Of a stretch of DNA of 64,000 nt, positions 36,463-44,231 are shown piece by piece. Origin of the DNA: Nocardia niigatensis NBRC 100131 (GTDB taxonomy: Bacteria > Actinomycetota > Actinomycetes > Mycobacteriales > Mycobacteriaceae). The stretch spans positions 1-64,000 of the forward strand of contig NZ_BAGC01000114.1 in the NCBI RefSeq assembly GCF_000308655.1, written 5' to 3'. How positions within the stretch are numbered: the stretch's first letter is position 1; each line of letters begins with the position of its first letter. The notes under the pieces were generated by a model. It searched no databases. It was not told the origin of the DNA and saw only the letters and a program-made list of their open reading frames with translations. Made by a program: the position numbers and the translations under genes.

Positions 36463-36744
36463 TTACTCGCGGCGAGGCCGTAGCGCTGAGACGAGACAGA
36501 GTACGCCGACGACCATTAGCCACACCATCGCCCCGAAGCCTGCGGTGACGACCGTTCCCCACAACATGATGAATGGCCCGTAATATGCCACTCGGGCCCA
36601 GTATCCGCAGGGGCCCACATCTTCCGGGATGGTCGCGCATTCGGGGTGGCCGATGGCCGCGAAGGCGACGGTCGCGAGCATCGGAATCGCAACGGCCACA
36701 CCGAGTACGATCGCCAGGCTTCTGATGAGGCGGGACACTGCCAT
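36463..36744 (-). CDS. small membrane protein
   Basis: A 93-residue protein with two hydrophobic helices (about 6-28 and 55-85) separated by a Cys-containing loop (ECATIPEDVGPCGYW) that could form a disulfide outside the membrane. No family recognised. ATG at 36744 is chosen because the first helix starts directly behind it. Confidence 0.65.
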   Translation of the reverse strand: MAVSRLIRSLAIVLGVAVAIPMLATVAFAAIGHPECATIPEDVGPCGYWARVAYYGPFIMLWGTVVTAGFGAMVWLMVVGVLCLVSALRPRRE

Positions 36745-36891
36745 GCGGTCAGACCCTAATGCGCGGCCGGGGGCGATTTCCACGCGCACCCGCAGCCATC
36801 GAAGGGTCGGCCGGTTCCTCGCGCCAGTGCTCGTTTGCGGCCAGTGGCGCAATTCTTACCCAACCGGCCAGGGAGTCCCACCGCCCGCGGC

Positions 36892-38076
36892 TCAACCCCG
36901 CTGATCCGCCAACGCCGTGGTCACCGCGAGGCGCTGGCGACGCTTGCCACCCTTGATGGCGAAGTAGGAGCCGGGCTTTCGGGCTTCGCGGGCCAGGCCC
37001 CACACCGTGGACTTGCAGATGGCCTCCTTCACCGTGGCCGCCACCCGGCCGCTCAGGTGGGCGCGGCGGGCGGTGTCGTCGAAGTGGGCCAATTGCATGG
37101 TCGCATGCTTGCGGCCCAGGCTGAGGCACTGGCCGACGAACGCGATATCGATTGCCGCGGGCTCGGTTTCGGCGAGCCGGCTCAGGATGGTTCCGGCCGC
37201 GTGTGCGCCCAGCGGGATGGCGGCCTGGCAGCTCATGCGCAGGGGGTGGCCGGAGGGTGCGGCGGCATCACCGGCGGCGAGGATGCGGGGATCGTCGATG
37301 CTGGTGAGGGTTTCGTCGGTGAGCAGACGGCCGGCGGCGTCGGTGCGCAGGCCGCTGCGGGCGGCCAGGTCCGGGACGCCGAAACCGGCCGTCCACACGG
37401 TGATCGGGCTGGGCAGCTCGCGATCGTCGGCCAGCACCACGCTGTGCGAGCGGACGGCGGTGACCTTGGCGCCGGGACCGTCGACGATCGTGACACCGAG
37501 CGCGGTCAACTGCCGCGCGACCGACCGGCGGGCAGCAGTCGTCAGATACGGGCCGAGCAGTCCACCGCACACCAGGGCGACCGGGCGGCCCGCCTCGGCG
37601 AGCTCCGCGGCGGTCTCGATACCGGTGGGCCCGCCGCCGACCACGGTCACCGGCGTATCCGCCTTCGCCTCGGACAGCGCGTCGCGCAGTCGCGTGGCCT
37701 GCTCGAATTCCGCGATATCGTAGGCGTATTCGGCCGCGCCCGGGACGGCCGGCGCCGTCCCCCGGCTTCCGACGGCGTAGATGAGGTAGTCGTAGGCCAC
37801 GCTGCCTCCGCTCCGCAGCGCCACACTGCGCCGCACCCCATCGATCGCCGTCGCCTCATCGACGATCAGCTCGATCCCCGCGCCGAGCACCGCGTCGTAC
37901 CCGACCGCCGCGCAGCCGGAACCGGCGGCCAACTGGTGCAATCGGATTCGCTCCACGAACCGGGGCCGCGGGTTGACCACCGTGATCTCCACGCCCTCGC
38001 GCGTCCGCAGCCGGTTGGCCGCCATGATCCCCGCGTATCCGCCGCCGATCACGACGACCCTGGTGTCCCGTTCCAT
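36892..38076 (-). CDS. NDH-2-like FAD-dependent pyridine nucleotide-disulfide oxidoreductase
   Basis: A 394-residue flavoprotein. The FAD motif is VVVIGGGYAGIMAA (residues 7-20), the NAD(P)H motif is VTVVGGGPTGIETAAELAEA at about 148-167, and the second FAD motif is LAAGDAA near 265. The C-terminus has no obvious membrane helix, unlike many type II NADH dehydrogenases. It likely oxidises NAD(P)H with quinone or another acceptor. GGAGG lies six to seven bases upstream of ATG 38076. Transposon 2 starts about 100 bp upstream, so it may have displaced the native promoter. Confidence 0.85.
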   Translation of the reverse strand: MERDTRVVVIGGGYAGIMAANRLRTREGVEITVVNPRPRFVERIRLHQLAAGSGCAAVGYDAVLGAGIELIVDEATAIDGVRRSVALRSGGSVAYDYLIYAVGSRGTAPAVPGAAEYAYDIAEFEQATRLRDALSEAKADTPVTVVGGGPTGIETAAELAEAGRPVALVCGGLLGPYLTTAARRSVARQLTALGVTIVDGPGAKVTAVRSHSVVLADDRELPSPITVWTAGFGVPDLAARSGLRTDAAGRLLTDETLTSIDDPRILAAGDAAAPSGHPLRMSCQAAIPLGAHAAGTILSRLAETEPAAIDIAFVGQCLSLGRKHATMQLAHFDDTARRAHLSGRVAATVKEAICKSTVWGLAREARKPGSYFAIKGGKRRQRLAVTTALADQRG

Positions 38077-38168
38077 GTCCGTCCTCCATCTCCGATTGGT
38101 GGTGTCGGAACCGAAGACACCGTTCGGCCCCGATGTGTGACATCCCGGCGCGTGTCGCGTGGTGCGGG

Positions 38169-38173
38169 TAACA
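38169..38173. repeat. target-site duplication TAACA (left)
   Basis: TAACA just outside the left end; an exact copy lies at 43541-43545. Confidence 0.88.
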
Positions 38174-38231
38174 GGGGGTTCCGGTAGTAATCGTGCGGAA
38201 GACAACGACAATGGCTTGACCAGCGGCGATG
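38174..38231. repeat. transposon 2 left terminal inverted repeat
   Basis: Starts GGGGGTTCCGGTAGTAATCG and continues through ATGGCTTGACCAGCGGCGATG; pairs with 43484-43540. Confidence 0.9.
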
Positions 38232-38279
38232 TCGGGTGGTTCGGGGTGTGTAGCGCCCGGTACGTGAACGCCGCGGGCG

Positions 38280-38897
38280 CTATGCCCGTGGCACGCTGCC
38301 GCTGATGATGCGGTGGATGGTGGACCGGCCGACGCTGTATTCCTCGGCGAGGTCGGCCAGACTCGCGTCGTCGGCGGGGTCGTGGTAGCGGCGGTGGATC
38401 GTTTTGCGTGCTGCGAGAGGCAGTTTCGGCTGTTTGCCTTTGAGTCGGCCTTTCGCGCGGGCCTTGGCCATGCCCTCGCGGGTGCGCAGGTGATTCAGGT
38501 TCGCCTCGAACTCGGCGACCATGGCGAGGGTTTGCAGGAAGAGCTTGCCGAACGGGTCGTGCCAGTCGTAGATCGAGGCGCCGAGCCCGAACAGCACGTC
38601 GCGCTCACGCAGACTGGTCAGAATCTCCCCGGCTTCGGCCATGTTCCGCGCGAACCGGTCGAATTTCGTTGTCGTCAGCACCACCTGACGCCCGGTGATC
38701 GCCGCGGCGGCCGAGGTGACTGCGGCGAGCGCGTTATCGAGCCCGGTGCGGTTCTTGCGCGTCGTGCCGGAGAAGCCTTTGTCGATGAAGATCCGTTCGC
38801 GCGGTACTGCGAGTGCGAGAAGCTGACCGGTCTGGATCTCGACATCCTGTTCGTCGGTGGAGCAGCGGCAGTACCCCACCCGGAATGGCTCACCCAT
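38280..38897 (-). CDS. tnpR: serine resolvase of transposon 2
   Basis: A 205-residue resolvase/invertase. The N-terminal catalytic domain (about 1-140) has the nucleophile Ser13 in GYCRCSTDEQDVEIQ, the DKGFSG segment and TKFDRFARNMAEAG. The long E helix and the C-terminal HTH of the Hin type (LADLAEEYSVGRSTIHRII, about 180-198) follow. It resolves cointegrates at a res site. ATG 38897 is used because the domain begins there. The probable res site lies directly upstream. Confidence 0.93.
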   Translation of the reverse strand: MGEPFRVGYCRCSTDEQDVEIQTGQLLALAVPRERIFIDKGFSGTTRKNRTGLDNALAAVTSAAAAITGRQVVLTTTKFDRFARNMAEAGEILTSLRERDVLFGLGASIYDWHDPFGKLFLQTLAMVAEFEANLNHLRTREGMAKARAKGRLKGKQPKLPLAARKTIHRRYHDPADDASLADLAEEYSVGRSTIHRIISGSVPRA

Positions 38898-38904
38898 GGT
38901 CGAA

Positions 38905-39024
38905 TTGTTCCGGATAGCGGGGGTTGATCGGGAAGGTTTTCGGAACACCTCTACGGAACACTCGTGACCTGGGCTCCGGCCCGCGCGGCGGGGTGTTCCG
39001 CTCACCGATCGGCTTACGGAACAC
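38905..39024. promoter_or_regulatory. putative res site (resolvase binding region)
   Basis: About 120 bp between tnpR and the hydrolase gene with five copies of the motif CGGAACA(C) in both orientations: 38905-38912, 38941-38948, 38954-38961, 38993-39000 and 39017-39024. The last two form the inverted pair GTGTTCCG...CGGAACAC. Position next to tnpR and paired 8-bp repeats are what a Tn3-type res with subsites would show. Confidence 0.65.
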
Positions 39025-39099
39025 CGTCATGTCGGCCACGACGCTTCCTACACCTATTTCGCGCCGCTCACCCCGGCGGTGCTTCGAACGTGTGGGCTG

Positions 39100-40119
39100 T
39101 CAGGCGGGTGCGTCGATACCGCTGACGAAACGCTCGACGCTGTCGAGGGCTTTGCGTGCTTCCGACATCCGCGGGTATCCCATCTGGAACACGTGGAACA
39201 TTCCGGACCACACCTCGAGCTCGCACCGTCCGCCCGCGCCGCGCAGTGCCTGGGCATAATGCTGGGAGTCCGAGGCGAGGATTTCGCTGCCGCCGGTTTG
39301 CAGCAGCATCGGCGGCAGGTCGGGGCCGACCGCGCGCAGGACGTCCAGGCGCGGATCACTGAAATCCGCGTCCACGAAATAGGACTGGGTGATTCGCCGG
39401 CCTGTGCGGGCGGAGACGAACTGGTCCCAGACGAGTTTGTTGTGGGCGTGGGCCAGTTGCCAGGTCGGGTCGACGACGCTGGAGAAGCCGACCACGGCGG
39501 CGGGCTGGCCGAGGCCGAGCTCGCGCAGTTGCACGCACAGTCCCAGGGCGAGGTGAGCGCCGGCCGAGTCGCCCATCACGATGATGTCGCCGGCGCGGTG
39601 TCCCTGCTCGAGCAGCCACAGGTAGCCGTTGAGGACATCGTCGTGCGCGGCGGGGAATCGATATTTGGGGGCGCGTCGATATCGCACCGCGAACACCGGC
39701 CGACCCAGTCGGCGTGAGAGCTCCGAGACCAGACCGCGGTGGGTCCAGGGGCTGCAGCTGATGTATCCGCTGCCGTGGATGTAGTAGATCAACCGTCCTC
39801 CCGGCTCCGCGCGGCCGCCCACCCACTCCCCGCGAGCCCTGCCCAGGGGCCCGGCCACATCGACGGTCGTGGGTGACAGCACCGGGGCGAACCACATGCG
39901 GCATGCCACGACCTGGGTGAATCGATACCCGAGCACCCCAGCGGGCGAATGCAGCGGCAGCAGCCACAGCGTGGGCCGCACGAAGATCCGCGATGCCCAG
40001 ATGGTCAGCGTCGCGGCGAACGACCGTTCCGTCCTCACATGATCGCGATCGGACACCGGAAGCGGGGTGTCGGGGGCGGGCGGGCGGGTCGAGGCGGCGA
40101 TCGGATCGGGCGTGCTCAT
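39100..40119 (-). CDS. HSL-family alpha/beta hydrolase (esterase/lipase)
   Basis: A 339-residue enzyme of the hormone-sensitive lipase family. The oxyanion motif is HGSG (115-118, in place of HGGG), the nucleophile Ser185 lies in GDSAGAHLALG, an acid is near QTGGSEILASDS, and the catalytic His is in GMFHVFQMG. Hydrophobic residues at about 35-75 may associate with a membrane. It is the last gene of the SDR-MBL-hydrolase operon, 94 bp behind the MBL gene. It probably cleaves an ester in the pathway carried by the transposon. Confidence 0.88.
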   Translation of the reverse strand: MSTPDPIAASTRPPAPDTPLPVSDRDHVRTERSFAATLTIWASRIFVRPTLWLLPLHSPAGVLGYRFTQVVACRMWFAPVLSPTTVDVAGPLGRARGEWVGGRAEPGGRLIYYIHGSGYISCSPWTHRGLVSELSRRLGRPVFAVRYRRAPKYRFPAAHDDVLNGYLWLLEQGHRAGDIIVMGDSAGAHLALGLCVQLRELGLGQPAAVVGFSSVVDPTWQLAHAHNKLVWDQFVSARTGRRITQSYFVDADFSDPRLDVLRAVGPDLPPMLLQTGGSEILASDSQHYAQALRGAGGRCELEVWSGMFHVFQMGYPRMSEARKALDSVERFVSGIDAPA

Positions 40120-40213
40120 GGGATCTCCTCAAGATCGGGGTGCAGAAGAGCCGCCCGCATTCGCCGAGCAGATGCGGGCGGTGGGAGCCGGGTGAGTTGG
40201 GTGAGATGCCGGC

Positions 40214-41311
40214 TTATCGGGTGGGGATGGTGATGGTGCCGTAGTCGAGGCCGCCGTGGCTGAAGGTCGGCACGACCGGCCATTGCCGTTTCCAGTTCGC
40301 GCATTCCGAGGATGGAATGATCTGCTTCCATTGGGGGTTTCGTGGCGACGGGCTGGCGAGGGTCTTCTCCTTGACCATGGAGTCGTATTGGTCGAGGGAG
40401 TCTTCGAGGGTGTTGGCGTTGAGCACGACCTCGCGGCCGTAGAACTGCGCGGCGCGACGCACGCCGGGGATCTTCGACAGTTCGGGCTGCCAGCTGTCGG
40501 CGGCCATGCCGTTCTCCGAGGACACCCACACCCCGTCGGGGGTGTTGACGACCAGGGAATGGTTGCCGTCGGTGTGGCCGGGGGTCCACAGTAGGCTGAC
40601 GCCGACGCCGAGCTCGACGTCGCCGTCGAAGACCTCGAGGCGATCCGCGGGGACCCCGTTTATGCCGCCGTCGACGTACCAGGCCCACTGCATGGGGTGC
40701 ATGGATTCGAAGGTGCCCAGTTCGCGGCGGTGTACGAGCAGTTTCGCGTTGGGGAACAACGGCTTGCGCGGCTGCGTCTCGCCCTCGATCGTCTCGCTGC
40801 TGCCCAGGATCATCCGGACGTCCTGGACGTGAAGGTGGTCGAAGCTGATGTAGTCGACGTCGGCGTTGATCAGCCCCAGGCGCGGCAGCACCCGGTCGGG
40901 GTCGTTGTAGTAGTCGACGAACAGCGAGTCCAGCTTGAGTTTGCGACCGAAGTTCTGCAGCTTGCCGTAGAACGGGGCTTCGGCTGAGCCGGCGGCGACG
41001 GTGGGTTCCCACACCAGGGTCTTGAGCGTGCCGTCGAAGCCCTCGAACTGGATCACGAACATGCGGTTGATGATCGAGATGAAGGGGTTGACGTTGATCG
41101 AGTAGTTCTGGAACGCGTACTGCGCAGGGTAGGGGGCGGCGGCGATGTCGAAGCTCTTGATCGCTTTCACCTGCCCCTGGGCGAGGAACCGTTCGCGGTA
41201 GTTCTGTGCCGCTTCGCGGATGGCGGCGAGGCGTTTGCCGCGTGGCCAGATGTCGTGCACCCCATCGAATTCCGGAATGGGGCGCAGGGTGGTGGATTCG
41301 GTGGCGGTCAT
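40214..41311 (-). CDS. metallo-beta-lactamase-fold hydrolase (lactonase-like)
   Basis: A 365-residue protein. The metal-binding region reads ISFDHLHVQD (an HxH with the following Asp, a variant of HxHxDH); a later His lies in TPGHTDGNHSLVV. The long N-terminal extension (about 150 residues) includes IWPRGKRLAAIREAAQNYRE. Possible lactonase, esterase or thioesterase activity; the substrate is unknown. ATG 41311 overlaps the SDR stop by four bases, so the two are translationally coupled. Confidence 0.78.
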   Translation of the reverse strand: MTATESTTLRPIPEFDGVHDIWPRGKRLAAIREAAQNYRERFLAQGQVKAIKSFDIAAAPYPAQYAFQNYSINVNPFISIINRMFVIQFEGFDGTLKTLVWEPTVAAGSAEAPFYGKLQNFGRKLKLDSLFVDYYNDPDRVLPRLGLINADVDYISFDHLHVQDVRMILGSSETIEGETQPRKPLFPNAKLLVHRRELGTFESMHPMQWAWYVDGGINGVPADRLEVFDGDVELGVGVSLLWTPGHTDGNHSLVVNTPDGVWVSSENGMAADSWQPELSKIPGVRRAAQFYGREVVLNANTLEDSLDQYDSMVKEKTLASPSPRNPQWKQIIPSSECANWKRQWPVVPTFSHGGLDYGTITIPTR

Positions 41312-42153
41312 CGGTTCCTCGGATCGGTCGGGTCGGTCAGGGCGTGGCGTTCGTAGGTCTCGCGGCTGTTGGAGCGTCGTGTGGCCTCGACCTGGTTGGG
41401 CACTGCGCGGCGCAACACCTGATCGCGCAGTGCCTGCGGCAGCAGGCCGGTGACCCGGACCAGCAGGTCGATAGTGGCGGGGATGGTGACCTCGAAGCGC
41501 GGGCGCGCGAGCACTCTCACCACGGCCGCGGCGACGTCGGCGGGGTGCAGGCGGGCGGTCGCGCCGGGATCGGTGCCGAGTGCGAGTTCGGTGTCGACCA
41601 CGCCGGGCATGATCACCGACAGGTGCACACCGCTGCCGCGCAGTTCTTCGCGGACTCCGGTGAGGTAGCCCAGGACGCCGTGTTTGGTTGCGGCATAGGT
41701 GGATTCGCCGGGCGGGGCGAGTTTGGAGGCGGCCGAGGCGACCGTGACGATGTGGCCGCCGCCGCGGGCGCGCAAGTAGGGCGCGGCGAGTCGGACGCCG
41801 CGGATGACGCCGTGCAGGTTGACCGCGAGCATCCGCTCGGTCGCGGCCTCGGGTTCGGTGTCGAACGCACCGACCCACATCACCCCCGCGTTGTTGACCA
41901 GCACATCGAACGATCCCCACACCTCGGTTACCGCGTCCAGGAACTCCCGGAACGACCGCGTATCGGTCACATCGAGAGCGAACGCGCGCACCTGACCCGG
42001 GAGTTGTCCGGCGGTCTCGCGAGCGGCCTCGAGGTCGCGGTCGCCGATCGCCACCCGCGCGCCGGCGGCCGCCAGCTGGCGCGCGATCTCGCGCCCTATG
42101 CCCCGAGCGCCGCCGGTCACAGCCACGATGCGCCCGGCCACAGCTGTCGTCAT
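41308..42153 (-). CDS. short-chain dehydrogenase/reductase
   Basis: A 281-residue classical SDR. The cofactor motif is TGGARGIG (residues 14-21), and Asp near ALDVTDTRS is followed by NNAG. The catalytic Ser is in VASAASK and Y-x-x-x-K in STYAATK. The C-terminus is longer than usual (about 40 residues). First gene of a three-gene operon divergent from the TetR gene; it oxidises an alcohol or reduces a ketone. Confidence 0.92.
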   Translation of the reverse strand: MTTAVAGRIVAVTGGARGIGREIARQLAAAGARVAIGDRDLEAARETAGQLPGQVRAFALDVTDTRSFREFLDAVTEVWGSFDVLVNNAGVMWVGAFDTEPEAATERMLAVNLHGVIRGVRLAAPYLRARGGGHIVTVASAASKLAPPGESTYAATKHGVLGYLTGVREELRGSGVHLSVIMPGVVDTELALGTDPGATARLHPADVAAAVVRVLARPRFEVTIPATIDLLVRVTGLLPQALRDQVLRRAVPNQVEATRRSNSRETYERHALTDPTDPRNR

Positions 42154-42211
42154 AGAGTCCGTCTTCCCTTTCGGTGTCGAGCCCCTGGTCGGACCCACAA
42201 CCCATAATGGG

Positions 42212-42223
42212 CAATCGAGATTG
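42212..42223. promoter_or_regulatory. candidate TetR operator
   Basis: CAATCGAGATTG: 5-bp arms around a 2-base centre, between the divergent SDR and TetR starts. Size and place fit an operator controlling both promoters. Confidence 0.5.
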
Positions 42224-42274
42224 TCAGAATTGGCGCGGTTAGTATTGCATCTTGTCGGCAGAAGGGAAAGGCCC

Positions 42275-42970
42275 ATGACACGACCCGGCCAGGGTCCCCC
42301 CGGCCCGAAGCCCTCGGGCCGGAAATACTCGGGCATGGCCCCGGAGCAGCGCGTGCGCCAGCGCCGCGCCGCGATCCTCGACTCCGCCCTGGAGCAGTTC
42401 GCCACCTACGGGTACGCGGCGGCATCGATCAAACAGATCTGCCGCGGCGCCGGGGTCACCGAGCGGTACTTCTACGAGTCGTTCCCCAACCGGGAGGTCT
42501 GCCTCGCCGCCCTCTACGACACCCTGGCCGAGGGCATGCGTGCGGCGACCGCCGCCGCGCTGGCCGGGAGCGGACCCGATCTGGACACGCTCACCATGGC
42601 CGGGCTCACCGCGTTCATCCGTTACCTGACCGACGATCCACGCCGCGCGCGAGTGGTGCTGGTGGAAGTCGTCGGCGTCTCAGCGGACATGGAACAGCGC
42701 CGCCATAGGGTGTTGCGCGAGTTCGTGGACACCGTGATGCTCACCTGGGCGGCCGAGGGCACCGGTCCCCTCACTCGCAGTGAGCGCCTGACCGCCACCG
42801 CCCTGGTCGGTGGCGTCAACCATCTGCTGGTCGACTGGCTGATGGACGGCCGCCGCGACGACCCCGCCGACCTCGTGACGGTCTGCGTGAACCTGTTCGC
42901 CGCCGCCCGCACACACTGGGAGACCACCGTCGCGGCCCCGCCACACCCCACGTCCACGATCTCCCGGTGA
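42275..42970 (+). CDS. TetR-family regulator of the transposon 2 operon
   Basis: A 231-residue repressor. The HTH is at about residues 30-75 (ASIKQICRGAGVTERYFYES). The C-terminal helical domain has a typical TetR dimer interface and a variable ligand pocket. Divergent from the SDR-MBL-esterase operon with 121 bp between starts; control of that operon by a pathway intermediate is the natural reading. GAAGGG lies upstream of ATG 42275. Confidence 0.88.
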   Translation: MTRPGQGPPGPKPSGRKYSGMAPEQRVRQRRAAILDSALEQFATYGYAAASIKQICRGAGVTERYFYESFPNREVCLAALYDTLAEGMRAATAAALAGSGPDLDTLTMAGLTAFIRYLTDDPRRARVVLVEVVGVSADMEQRRHRVLREFVDTVMLTWAAEGTGPLTRSERLTATALVGGVNHLLVDWLMDGRRDDPADLVTVCVNLFAAARTHWETTVAAPPHPTSTISR

Positions 42971-42987
42971 CCCCCGGCACCCGCTGC

Positions 42988-43392
42988 TCAGAACAGCGTG
43001 TCGCGCACGCGCAGCGGCCGGTAGCCCGTGGGGCCGAGTTGAGCGAGTTCGGCGTCGATATCGACCTCGATCGCACCGAAGAAGTTGATGTTCGCGCTGT
43101 GGGCGGGTGAGACGTGGGACAGCACATCAGCCTCGATGCGGCGGCCCTGACGACGCATCTGATCGATCGCGAGCCTGTAATCCACCTGGTCCGGCACGAA
43201 ACCCAGCCACGGCAGCGTGCACAACGCCACCGACAGACCATTTCGCTCCGCCGGGCCACGCCCGCGGCCCGGCGTCAGGAACGCGATATCGGCCGGGGTG
43301 AGTGTGAAGAACCGGAACAACTCCTCGCGACTGATCTCCGGGAACTCCCGCAGACGCACCAACTCCTCATCCGCGAACACCTGCATCGCCAC
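42988..43392 (-). pseudogene. tnpA remnant: both ends of a Tn3 transposase joined in frame
   Basis: 134 codons from GTG 43392. The start VFADEELVRLREFPEISREE and the following 45 residues match the N-terminus of tnpA in transposon 1. After FVPDQVD it continues with YRLAIDQMRRQGRRIEADVL and the C-terminal INFFGAIEVDIDAEL...RVRDTLF. All catalytic Asp/Glu motifs are deleted, yet the frame stays open. The short protein keeps parts used for end recognition and might still bind DNA, but cannot transpose. Confidence 0.88.
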
Positions 43393-43483
43393 GAAACCCG
43401 ACCTCCGGCACACCGACCAACCTCATCGGCAGCCAAGCCAAAGCACCAATCGTGTTGTCCCGCAGCCAGAACGGAAATCCAGC

Positions 43484-43540
43484 CATCACCGCTGGTCACG
43501 CCATTGTCGTTGTTTTCCGCACGATTACTACCGGAACCCC
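43484..43540. repeat. transposon 2 right terminal inverted repeat
   Basis: Reverse complement starts GGGGTTCCGGTAGTAATCGT; 54 of 57 positions match the left end. Confidence 0.9.
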
Positions 43541-43545
43541 TAACA
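43541..43545. repeat. target-site duplication TAACA (right)
   Basis: Exact copy of 38169-38173. Confidence 0.88.
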
Positions 43546-43578
43546 CCGCCCCGCAGTACCGACAACTTCCACTGCCTT

Positions 43579-43594
43579 GACAAATATTTTTGTC
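43579..43594. promoter_or_regulatory. candidate ArsR operator with -35 element
   Basis: GACAAA-TATT-TTTGTC is a perfect 6-bp-arm palindrome that overlaps TTGACA (43577-43582). It ends 17 bases before the ArsR start and only 34 bases from the transposon 2 target duplication. Confidence 0.6.
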
Positions 43595-43611
43595 GGTGAG
43601 ACGCTGGGTGC

Positions 43612-44229
43612 GTGCTGGACGTCGCTGTGATCGAAGAACCCGCCGCGGCCGAGGCTTCCCTGGACCCGATCCGGTCCCGGATCCTCGCCGCTCTCGCCGA
43701 GCCCGGCTCGGCCGCGATGCTCGCCGGACGGCTCGGTCTGCCGAGGCAGAAGGTGAACTATCACCTGAAGGAGCTGGAAAGGCACGGACTGGTCGAGCTG
43801 GTCGAGGAACGGCGCAAGGGCAATGTCACCGAGCGCGTATTTCGAGCCACGGCAGCCTCGTACGTCATCTCCCCCAGCGCGCTGGGTGCGGTCAGCCCGG
43901 ATCCCGCGCGCTCGCCCGACCAACTGTCGGCGCGGTGGCTGCTGGCGCTGGGCTCGCGGCTGGTGCAGGAGGTCGGGGCGCTGCTCACCGGAGCCGCCCG
44001 GGCGCAGCGGCCGGTCGCGTCCTTCGGGATCGACGCGCAGGTGCGGTTCGCCTCCGCGGCCGACCGGGCAGCCTTCGCCGAGGAGCTGGCGCAGGCGGTG
44101 ACGACACTGGTCAGCCGCTATCACGACGAGTCCGCGCCGGGCGGACGCGACCACCGGGTGGTGGTCGGCATGCACCAGATTCCCACCGCGGCACGAGACA
44201 CCGAATCCGAAGCAGGACAGGAGAACTGA
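43612..44229 (+). CDS. ArsR-family regulator
   Basis: A 205-residue winged-helix regulator. The HTH is at about residues 15-75 (LAGRLGLPRQKVNYHLKELE, then a wing with RRKGNVTERVF). The longer C-terminal part is of the type paired with SRPBCC proteins. No metal-binding CxC is present, so a metal sensor role is unlikely. GTG start at 43612. Two bases separate its stop from the SRPBCC gene, so they form one operon, which probably also includes the RibD-like gene. Confidence 0.87.
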   Translation: MLDVAVIEEPAAAEASLDPIRSRILAALAEPGSAAMLAGRLGLPRQKVNYHLKELERHGLVELVEERRKGNVTERVFRATAASYVISPSALGAVSPDPARSPDQLSARWLLALGSRLVQEVGALLTGAARAQRPVASFGIDAQVRFASAADRAAFAEELAQAVTTLVSRYHDESAPGGRDHRVVVGMHQIPTAARDTESEAGQEN

Positions 44230-44231
44230 CA

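Larger units (their letters stand above)
38174..43540. mobile_element. Tn3-family transposon 2 (catabolic cargo, defective tnpA)
   Basis: A 5367-bp unit with 57-bp terminal inverted repeats (three mismatches; the left end has one extra G), flanked by the 5-bp duplication TAACA. From the left: serine resolvase reading outwards, a res-like region, alpha/beta hydrolase, MBL hydrolase and SDR in one operon, a divergent TetR, and the remnant of tnpA next to the right end. It inserted in the intergenic gap between the NDH-2-like and ArsR genes. The transposase lacks its catalytic core, so the unit depends on a related element for movement. Confidence 0.93.

Noticed and set aside
40214..42214. 666-codon continuous frame on the minus strand
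   Set aside because: Only the last 365 codons are the MBL-fold gene; the upstream part is an out-of-frame reading of the SDR gene.
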